From Methanobacteriota archaeon (GTDB taxonomy: Archaea; Thermoplasmatota; Poseidoniia; Poseidoniales; Thalassarchaeaceae): 5,234 bases of DNA. The stretch spans positions 42,931 to 48,164 of the forward strand of contig PATZ01000037.1 in assembly GCA_002712575.1 (NCBI GenBank), given 5' to 3'. A model generated the notes under the pieces. It was not told the DNA's origin. It saw nothing but the letters and a program-made list of their open reading frames with translations, and did not search any database. The position numbers and the translations under genes are program-made. Position 1 is the first letter of the stretch; the number at the start of each line of letters is the position of its first letter. Below are positions 1 to 5,234 of the stretch, piece by piece.

Positions 1-1037
1 AGCAGAATGACCGAGGATGTAAGCGCTACCAAAGTTGCACAAATACCACCCCAACCCAGTGATGGTAGTCCGGTATTATCGAAGAATAACATCCCGGTCA
101 AGCCTGCAACCACTGTAAGGCCCGAAAACAAAATCGCCCTCCCAGCGGTCGCACTAGTCATTGCGATAGCAATCCTATTGTCATGACCTCTACCCAACTC
201 TTCTCTGAATCTGTTCACTATAAACAGCGAGTAATCCACGCTTAGACCGATGCCCAATAACGATACGATATTCACTGCATAAACTGTAAGATCATCGACG
301 ACGTAAGTAAGACCGTGAATTATACCGACTGCAGCTATTACAGTGTAGATTCCAGATAAAGCTGGAAGGCTTGCAGAGACTACGGTACCAAATACAAACA
401 AGAGAATGAGTATAGTCAAAGGAGCTGAAATTAACTCAGCTCTTAGAAGCTCTTCTTTGAGAACCAGATCGAAGGTGATATCGATCGCCAAATTATCTGT
501 GAGGTACTTTTCCATTCCTTCTGGGGCATTACTTGGTAATTCTATATCCTGATAAATATCTTTTAAGAGGGCTTTAGAGTCCTCTCTGTTCATATTGACC
601 TTAACATATACTCTAGACCAAGAAGAGTCAACAGTGCTTACTAACATAGATCGATTTGCTTCATTTGTCTCCCAGGGAACTTCTACATCGATGTTCTCAT
701 TTCTAGAAAGTACTTCAATAGTCGACTGAATAGCAGAGACTACCACCTCATCATCGTAAGCATGACCGGGGTGATGGAATAGAACATGAAAAGATTCGAA
801 AGCCGTTTCATTAGGGTCAGAGAAACCTTCTCCGGCTGCTTCCCACCCATCAACCGATTCCAAATCTCCTTCTCCATAACCTTCGATATATCGTGGCTCT
901 AATGTAATCATGTACCCTAGTCCTGCACAAAGTAGTAAAGAGCACATAAGCACAACCTTTGCATTATCATAAACAAAGATTCCCATTTTAAAATAAAGAC
1001 GATTCTCCAAGGTAGCAGGATCAGTAGCACCTTCCAT
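1..1037 (-). CDS. MMPL/RND-family membrane transporter, N-terminal part (cut by left edge)
   Basis: The frame read leftwards from ATG 1037 has no stop and gives 345 residues before the edge. Visible order: a short cytoplasmic N-terminus; a hydrophobic helix at about 27-46; a soluble, acidic extracytoplasmic domain at about 47-195; then closely packed membrane helices at about 202-222, 226-247, 253-274, 299-318 and 327 onward. This is the first half of the RND/MMPL fold. The helix at 253-274 carries GIGLSVDYSLFIVNRFREE, the family signature. Its D268-Y269 pair corresponds to the Asp-Tyr proton-relay pair of MmpL3 (established for that protein; inferred here). TSATAGRAI near 294-301 is also family-like. 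MMPL proteins export lipids or other hydrophobic molecules using proton motive force; the substrate cannot be read from sequence. ATG 1037 is the first possible start: an in-frame TGA lies four codons upstream. No Shine-Dalgarno sequence precedes it. About half the protein or more should lie beyond base 1. Confidence 0.9.
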   Translation of the reverse strand, partial: MEGATDPATLENRLYFKMGIFVYDNAKVVLMCSLLLCAGLGYMITLEPRYIEGYGEGDLESVDGWEAAGEGFSDPNETAFESFHVLFHHPGHAYDDEVVVSAIQSTIEVLSRNENIDVEVPWETNEANRSMLVSTVDSSWSRVYVKVNMNREDSKALLKDIYQDIELPSNAPEGMEKYLTDNLAIDITFDLVLKEELLRAELISAPLTILILLFVFGTVVSASLPALSGIYTVIAAVGIIHGLTYVVDDLTVYAVNIVSLLGIGLSVDYSLFIVNRFREELGRGHDNRIAIAMTSATAGRAILFSGLTVVAGLTGMLFFDNTGLPSLGWGGICATLVALTSSVIL

Positions 1038-1058
1038 ATCTTCGGCTCAATACTAGGG

Positions 1059-1106
1059 TATTTGAATTATTGATTACAAAGTTTAATCTAAGTGTTAATT
1101 TAAAAT
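1059..1106 (-). promoter_or_regulatory. Candidate TATA-like boxes upstream of the transporter gene
   Basis: Two candidates read on the minus strand. ATTTTAAATTA at 1106-1096 would start transcription near 1075 and give a leader of about 38 bases. AATAATTCAAATA, centred near 1065, would start it near 1040 and give an almost leaderless mRNA. The lack of a Shine-Dalgarno sequence before ATG 1037 fits the second option slightly better. I cannot choose firmly between them. Confidence 0.25.
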
Positions 1107-1137
1107 CTAGTGTAAATTCTATAACATGTTGTAATCA
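1071..1137. repeat. Spaced inverted repeat TGATTACAA / TTGTAATCA in the divergent promoter region
   Basis: TGATTACAA at 1071-1079 is the exact reverse complement of TTGTAATCA at 1129-1137, with 49 bases between the arms. The left arm also starts a smaller imperfect palindrome, GATTA at 1072-1076 with TAATC at 1084-1088. The arms flank the promoter candidates of both genes, so they could be half-sites for a regulator of the divergent pair. That role is inferred; AT-rich composition makes short matches less surprising. Confidence 0.4.
1085..1118 (+). repeat. Imperfect direct repeat AATCTA(A)GTGTNAATT
   Basis: AATCTAAGTGTTAATT at 1085-1100 is repeated as AATCTAGTGTAAATT at 1104-1118. The copies differ by one deleted A and one T-to-A change and are offset by 19 bases. 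They lie between the arms of the inverted repeat, so they may be paired regulator sites or a decayed tandem duplication. Confidence 0.4.
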
Positions 1138-1148
1138 TTTTCACTGTT

Positions 1149-1162
1149 TTATTTATTTAATA
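1149..1162 (+). promoter_or_regulatory. TATA-like box upstream of the hydrolase gene
   Basis: The stretch TTATTTATTTAATA resembles an archaeal TATA box. Its centre is near 1156, so transcription starting about 25-28 bases downstream would begin around 1181-1185. That is at or just before GTG 1185, as in leaderless archaeal mRNAs. The sequence is seen; the promoter role is inferred, because AT-rich DNA produces such strings by chance and no clear BRE element is visible. Confidence 0.35.
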
Positions 1163-1184
1163 CATACAACTCCATTAATTATAG

Positions 1185-2243
1185 GTGGGTATTTTGAATA
1201 AAGAGAGAAATGAAAAGAAATTTCAAATGTCTCATTTGAGAGCAGCAGTGTATCAGAAAACACCAAAGCCGCTATTACCAAGCAAGCCAAAAGTTTTGAC
1301 TTTGTTAATTTTAATCCAACTTATTATGCTAATGATTTCTCCAGTTTGGAGAACATATCGTTTTTCTTGGATTCTTTTCGGAGCATCAATTCCTGTAGCA
1401 GGATGGTTATTTATGAGGTGGAGAATATATTCTTCGGTTTTTATTACTCCGTCTAGAGAGTCGACCAATATTACCGATACTCGCTGGCATCCATTTACCT
1501 TTTTAGGGTGGGGCAATGAAACTCTTAAGGCGCATTATTTAGAAACAATTAGTAATAGTAAAGATGTAATCTTATATTTACATGGATACAACTCTAGTTT
1601 GGGAAGAGGAGAATCTAGATGCCAGCATATGAACAGCATGGGCCCGAATATCTTTAGTTTAGATCAGCGAGGTTTTGGAGAACAAAAGGGCAAGTATGAG
1701 TGGACCATTCTAAAAGTAATAGCTGATATTGAGTTATTATTAGAAAAAATACCTACTGTTTTGGGATATATTCCCGAAAATTTGTGGATATATGGCCATT
1801 CTATGGGCGGATTTCTTACAATTAGACTTTCATCGCATTCATCTGGCTGGTGGGAGAAAGCACTTAGAGGCATAATATTAGAATCTCCAGCAACATCTTT
1901 TCCTTTAATTATTGAAAAAAAACTACCTGGAAGGGCGGTAATGGCAAATTCATGGGTCAGGCATATTCTCAGAAGAGAATACCAACGTATACATCCAGAT
2001 TTGAATGTTGGTTATGCTAATGCTCAGATCCCTTTTTGGGGAATTCCCAGAGTACCAATATTGGTAATTCAGGCTGGAAACGATGAAACCCTTGGTAATG
2101 ATCATTTTGAATTATTGAAAGTACATTATCAAGACATTTCTGAAATACATGTTTTAGATTCTATGCCTCATACATCTGCGATAGATTCGATTGAAAGAAG
2201 AAAAATTTTCGAAAAATGGTTTTTGAATCAAATAAATCTGTAG
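1185..2243 (+). CDS. Membrane-anchored alpha/beta hydrolase (serine hydrolase fold)
   Basis: A complete 352-residue protein. The basic N-terminus (about 1-36) is followed by two hydrophobic segments, about 37-54 and 60-77, probably a membrane hairpin. The positive-inside rule would leave the catalytic domain in the cytoplasm. The domain shows the alpha/beta-hydrolase signature in order: LHGYNSS with H133-G134 (oxyanion region), DQRGFGEQKG at 160-169, the nucleophile elbow GHSMGG with S206, QAGND with D300 as the likely acid, and MPHTSA with H329. The layout resembles the Hydrolase_4 / Bem46-like (ABHD13/17) group, whose members cleave ester, thioester or amide bonds; the substrate here is unknown. 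GTG 1185 is the first possible start, since an in-frame TAA lies at 1176-1178. ATG 1227 is an alternative that would remove 14 residues and leave the hydrophobic segments intact. Neither has a Shine-Dalgarno sequence; the TATA-like box spacing mildly favours GTG. The gene is divergent from the transporter and convergent with the PIN-protein gene. Confidence 0.85.
   Translation: MGILNKERNEKKFQMSHLRAAVYQKTPKPLLPSKPKVLTLLILIQLIMLMISPVWRTYRFSWILFGASIPVAGWLFMRWRIYSSVFITPSRESTNITDTRWHPFTFLGWGNETLKAHYLETISNSKDVILYLHGYNSSLGRGESRCQHMNSMGPNIFSLDQRGFGEQKGKYEWTILKVIADIELLLEKIPTVLGYIPENLWIYGHSMGGFLTIRLSSHSSGWWEKALRGIILESPATSFPLIIEKKLPGRAVMANSWVRHILRREYQRIHPDLNVGYANAQIPFWGIPRVPILVIQAGNDETLGNDHFELLKVHYQDISEIHVLDSMPHTSAIDSIERRKIFEKWFLNQINL
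2201..2216 (-). terminator. Candidate T-rich terminator for the PIN-protein gene, inside the hydrolase 3' end
   Basis: Read on the minus strand beyond the TGA at 2256-2254, the mRNA meets two runs of five T (2216-2212 and 2205-2201) about 38-55 bases downstream. They surround the palindrome TTTTCGAAAA at 2206-2215. Archaeal RNA polymerase can stop at T-runs without a hairpin. The sequence also encodes the hydrolase C-terminus (KIFEKW), so the match may be coincidental. Confidence 0.3.
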
Positions 2244-2253
2244 AGGTCAATAA

Positions 2254-2270
2254 TCAGGAAACCTTTCTGA
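2254..2270 (+). terminator. Weak hairpin just after the hydrolase stop codon
   Basis: TCAGGAA at 2254-2260 pairs with TTTCTGA at 2264-2270 through seven pairs including one G-U, around the loop ACC. It starts ten bases after TAG 2241-2243 and is followed by a pyrimidine-rich but interrupted stretch, GTATTCTTCTATT. The stem is short, has no uniform T-run and overlaps the last codons of the convergent gene, so it is only a possible 3' end for the hydrolase mRNA. Confidence 0.2.
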
Positions 2271-5234
2271 GTATTCTTCTATTAAGCTCCTGTGCATCTC
2301 CGACTATTCCAAATCCAAATTCTTCTTCTAAAGATCTTGAGATTAATTTGAAATCACCATCTCTAGTTGCAATAATTACTTTTCCTATTTCTGGATTAAT
2401 ATTATTGCACAATTCAGCTGCATAGCGCATTATTTGCATATCTCCTCCTTCAGGATATATTTCCTGACCTTTTATTGTACTCCTCTTTGAATTATCCTCT
2501 CTACTCATTTTTTGTTTCGTTAACTCTTCAAATATATTTTTATGTTGAATCATAAATTCTTCTAGCTCAATTTCTTTCATTCTTTCTTTATTAATTCTAC
2601 AATCCCAATTACCAAATTCTTTACAAATTTGTTTTATTTTTTTATCAAGTAATGTTTTAGTTATTTTTTCATTCCATGTTTTGGAATCTATATATACATT
2701 CTTAGGAAATAATTCTAATACGTTTTTAGGAGTTTTGACTCTATTCAGAAATTCTGCCTTTACCATTGGTGGAATATTCATGAACATCAATTTTTCCTTA
2801 CTTCTTCTTCTTAACATCCAATGGAATGACCTATCTCCGGTCCAGTTAAGACTTCCAAAACTATCGCCAGACATTTCTCGTAATAAATCATCTTTTAGAG
2901 TATCTATCAAAATATTTGTATCTACAATGACTACAGGCTTTAGTGAAAGATTGCGTAACATACCCCTTTCTTTTATGGGTATGGATTCGCTATGTTGCAC
3001 GAACATTGCTCCAGCAACCCTTTCTAACGTAGTCTTGTTATTTTCTGATAAATCAGGAGAAGAAATTGCCCGTTCTAATTTTCGCAGTCCTCTGATAGGA
3101 GCATAATCTGCAATTTGATTTGCTATTGATTGAATTTCATAAATATCCTTTTTCTCTCTAGACATTTCTTGTTCAAATTTTAAATCAAGCTCTGATCGAT
3201 GTGTATTTTCTATTCTTTGTAATCCACGTATTGCCGCCCTAACTCGACCTTGAAATGGAGATTTTGGTAGCGGAGGATCCAACTCTTCTGGATATCGCAT
3301 AAGAAGCTGTAAAGCTTCTATTTGTGCTTCCCTATTTTCTTTAATATTTGACATTTCAGATTGTACTTCCTTTAATGCATATTCATGTAATCGAATCCTT
3401 GCATTGTCTTTTCTGTTACCTAATTCATCATTACAAACGTTGAGGTATAATTGAAATCTCTCTGTTACTGAAGCAGAGAGTGCAGGTTTTGAATTGATTA
3501 GATTTACGGAATTTCTCCATCCACCGCCATGGGCATAAGATATTAACGCCTTTCTCATAATTAATGCGTATTTTTCAAAATCATGTTTGATTTTTTTTGC
3601 TGCATCTTCATATTCTCTTGCAGCTTGGATGTAGTTACCTTGTGAACTTTGTATTGTGGCCTTAATGAGTCTAGAATCTAAACTATTATTATCATTTTTT
3701 CTATACCACCTTTCCAAGGGAATTATTCCTTCAGCAATTATTTTCCCATGCTCAATAATCATTTCAATGACAAATTTTACATTCTGCATAGAAATATTAT
3801 CCTTAGAGGTTATCGAAATCAATGTCTGGTTTGCATCTGTAACCCTATCTGACATGCCACTTTCTACATCCATTGCAATTCTATTTAGTAACAAAGAATC
3901 ACCTAGTGATTCAAACAACCGTCTTTCCAAATAATCTAAATTTGCAATTTTTATTGAATCTTCTAGTTTTTGTATCGATTTCGTACTAACTCTACTATCA
4001 CCTTCAGGAGATAATGCTCTACGAACTTCATTTAGCGCCAATAAACCATCCGAATCCAATTTTTGATTAATTATATTCATATCTCTTGGAATACCATCAA
4101 GAAGAGATATGAGTGCCTTAGAAACTTCAGAAAGAATCAAATCTTTAGGAGAATCAGCAATTGACTTAAGTGCATCATCTCTTAAAATTTCTAATTCATC
4201 GGCTATATTTTTTGCATTTTTTGCACTAATCATATGCCAAATCATCAATACACGTTCCGGATAAACTTTAGCTAGTGATTTATTCTCTACCAAAACTTTT
4301 GCTAGACTTTCAATATCAGCAACATCAGTAAAAATATCTAAAATATCACTCATGTATCTAATAGAATCAAACTCTAAAACTTTAGTTGCTGCTTTAATTC
4401 TTATTTCATTATTACAACCAGAGTCTTTTGCAACCATCAAAAGCCCCTTCTCATCTAAATTATCCAAGGATTGTTCTATTATCAGCCCCATATTTTTTTT
4501 CGAATTTATTTTTAATGCAATTTTCAGTTGCTCATTATTCCTAATCATTAGGCCATTTACTGCATCATAAGCTTGCTCTAATTCATTTATTTCAAATAAT
4601 TCAAAAACTAATTTCCAGATAATGAAATCTGGTACTGTTTTCTCTGAATTAGATAAAACATCAATACCAAAACGTAATTCTTCAATAGTAAAAACCCTCT
4701 CTATATTTTCAATTTGTTTCCATGCAGTAGTTCTAATTGATTGTGATAACAAATCTTCTTTTTCTATTTTGGAATCTTCCTCCCAATTAGATAAGTTACC
4801 AGCACGCAATTTTAATAATCTAACTTGTTTTTTTGCCACATCAATAATGGATTTTTCAGATATATTATCTAAGACTTTGATAGCATCATCATGTTTACAA
4901 CAGGCGAGTATCATCCCCTCAATTAATGCCATTTCCTTACTTTGATTTCTTAGAATAGGATCAATCCATTTATTCCATTCCGAAAATCGAGGTTTATTGC
5001 CCATATCCTTTTTTATTTTTTGAATTACCTTTAATTGATCAGTTTTTGCATTAAATGGCAGACTTATATCCAGCCATGATTTCAATTCTACAGTATCTTC
5101 CGGATCAAAATAGGAACTATTAATCCAAAGCGAAGAATCTTTATCCTTTTTACTATCATGACTTATTTTGAATCTACTAAGCTCAGCAAAAATATTTGCC
5201 TCTTTGGCTAATTTATTCCAAACAGGATGTATTC
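2254..5234 (-). CDS. Large helical-repeat protein with C-terminal PIN-like nuclease domain (5' end beyond right edge)
   Basis: The frame gives 992 residues from the right edge to TGA 2256-2254; numbering starts at the first full codon (5232). Residues 1 to about 765 are nearly all predicted helix without membrane segments or signal peptide, suggesting an alpha-solenoid. Residues 522-548 match a TPR repeat, with QGNYIQAAREYEDAA in the expected spacing. A proline-rich linker lies at about 647-660 (PEELDPPLPKSP), followed by a charged helical stretch with IRGLQRIE (668-675) and IRGLRKLE (713-720). Residues from about 766 form a PIN domain with D771 in VDTNILID, E827 in VKAEFL, D931 in GGDMQI, and D958/D960 in TRDGDF. 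PIN domains are metal-dependent ribonucleases; activity here is inferred from the intact acidic set. TTG 5085-5083 could start a 943-residue product, but the frame stays open and protein-like for 49 codons upstream, so the gene is judged 5'-partial. Substrate and full N-terminus are unknown. Confidence 0.85.
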   Translation of the reverse strand, partial: IHPVWNKLAKEANIFAELSRFKISHDSKKDKDSSLWINSSYFDPEDTVELKSWLDISLPFNAKTDQLKVIQKIKKDMGNKPRFSEWNKWIDPILRNQSKEMALIEGMILACCKHDDAIKVLDNISEKSIIDVAKKQVRLLKLRAGNLSNWEEDSKIEKEDLLSQSIRTTAWKQIENIERVFTIEELRFGIDVLSNSEKTVPDFIIWKLVFELFEINELEQAYDAVNGLMIRNNEQLKIALKINSKKNMGLIIEQSLDNLDEKGLLMVAKDSGCNNEIRIKAATKVLEFDSIRYMSDILDIFTDVADIESLAKVLVENKSLAKVYPERVLMIWHMISAKNAKNIADELEILRDDALKSIADSPKDLILSEVSKALISLLDGIPRDMNIINQKLDSDGLLALNEVRRALSPEGDSRVSTKSIQKLEDSIKIANLDYLERRLFESLGDSLLLNRIAMDVESGMSDRVTDANQTLISITSKDNISMQNVKFVIEMIIEHGKIIAEGIIPLERWYRKNDNNSLDSRLIKATIQSSQGNYIQAAREYEDAAKKIKHDFEKYALIMRKALISYAHGGGWRNSVNLINSKPALSASVTERFQLYLNVCNDELGNRKDNARIRLHEYALKEVQSEMSNIKENREAQIEALQLLMRYPEELDPPLPKSPFQGRVRAAIRGLQRIENTHRSELDLKFEQEMSREKKDIYEIQSIANQIADYAPIRGLRKLERAISSPDLSENNKTTLERVAGAMFVQHSESIPIKERGMLRNLSLKPVVIVDTNILIDTLKDDLLREMSGDSFGSLNWTGDRSFHWMLRRRSKEKLMFMNIPPMVKAEFLNRVKTPKNVLELFPKNVYIDSKTWNEKITKTLLDKKIKQICKEFGNWDCRINKERMKEIELEEFMIQHKNIFEELTKQKMSREDNSKRSTIKGQEIYPEGGDMQIMRYAAELCNNINPEIGKVIIATRDGDFKLISRSLEEEFGFGIVGDAQELNRRILRKVS
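2257..2937 (-). other. PIN-like nuclease domain within the large helical protein
   Basis: This marks visible residues 766-992, about 227 residues, against about 130 in a compact VapC-type PIN domain. The first strand KPVVIVDTNILID carries D771 and N773. IPPMVKAEFL carries E827. A Lys/Glu-rich helical insert spans about 849-925. EGGDMQIMRYAAEL carries D931, and VIIATRDGDFKLI carries D958 and D960. The four conserved PIN motifs are present in the right order. The insert between the second and third acidic residues accounts for most of the extra length. Confidence 0.8.

Larger units (their letters stand above)
1038..1184. other. Divergent intergenic control region
   Basis: These 147 AT-rich bases separate the start codons of the minus-strand transporter and the plus-strand hydrolase. 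I see no ORF, tRNA or other RNA gene in it. It must hold the promoters of both genes unless they are read through from elsewhere. It contains TATA-like boxes in both directions, a spaced perfect inverted repeat and an imperfect direct repeat, listed separately. Confidence 0.75.

Noticed and set aside
1038..1184. tRNA, small RNA or CRISPR in the intergenic region
   Set aside because: There is no cloverleaf, no regularly spaced repeat-spacer pattern and no strong hairpin followed by a T-run.
1253..1516. Minus-strand ORF of 87 codons inside the hydrolase gene, and a similar one at 1664-1873
   Set aside because: Both lie antisense to well-supported coding sequence with intact family motifs, and their translations show no recognisable domain.
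2216..2425. Plus-strand ORF spanning the hydrolase stop codon
   Set aside because: It overlaps the ends of both convergent genes in a different frame, and its product looks like low-complexity shadow sequence.
2257..2937. VapBC-type toxin-antitoxin pair based on the PIN domain
   Set aside because: The PIN domain is the C-terminus of a protein of at least 992 residues, and no small antitoxin-like gene adjoins it in the window. A partner beyond the right edge cannot be excluded.
2681..3106. Plus-strand ORF of 141 codons, and others at 3656-3934, 4352-4570 and 4622-4945
   Set aside because: They are antisense to the large PIN-protein gene. Their hydrophobic, Ser/Leu/Phe-rich translations are what AT-rich opposite-strand sequence gives by chance.
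4260..4310. Tandem SLAKV motif (visible residues 309-313 and 319-323) as a designed repeat
   Set aside because: Five common helix-forming residues repeated ten apart in a solenoid-like protein are easily coincidental, and the flanks do not match.

Overview
The window looks like a fragment of an AT-rich prokaryotic genome, possibly archaeal. The hints are AT-rich TATA-like boxes about one archaeal promoter length from the start codons, no Shine-Dalgarno sequence before either visible start, frequent AGA arginine codons, and an MMPL/RND-type exporter. A marine Thermoplasmatota lineage such as Poseidoniia (Marine Group II/III) is a reasonable guess. No marker gene is present, so a bacterial source is not excluded.

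Layout. Positions 1-1037 (minus) hold the N-terminal 345 residues of an MMPL/RND membrane transporter cut by the left edge. Positions 1038-1184 are a divergent, AT-rich intergenic region with TATA-like boxes, a perfect 9-bp inverted repeat and an imperfect direct repeat. Positions 1185-2243 (plus) encode a complete alpha/beta hydrolase with a full catalytic motif set behind two N-terminal hydrophobic segments. Ten bases later, convergent with it, positions 2254-5234 (minus) encode a very large, mostly helical protein ending in a PIN-type nuclease domain with all expected acidic residues. Its frame stays open to the right edge. The TTG at 5083-5085 that would give a 943-residue product is therefore probably not the start: 49 more codons are readable and the true N-terminus lies outside the window.

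How the genes relate. The exporter and hydrolase are divergently transcribed and could share the repeat-bearing control region, but nothing shows that they share a pathway. The PIN protein converges on the hydrolase and must be driven from a promoter beyond the right edge. In sampled 60-base lines the transporter is about 42-48% GC, while the other two genes are about 20-40%. This suggests a conserved-type gene next to more AT-rich, possibly accessory DNA. The most noteworthy element is the helical-scaffold PIN protein, which I cannot assign to a named family.
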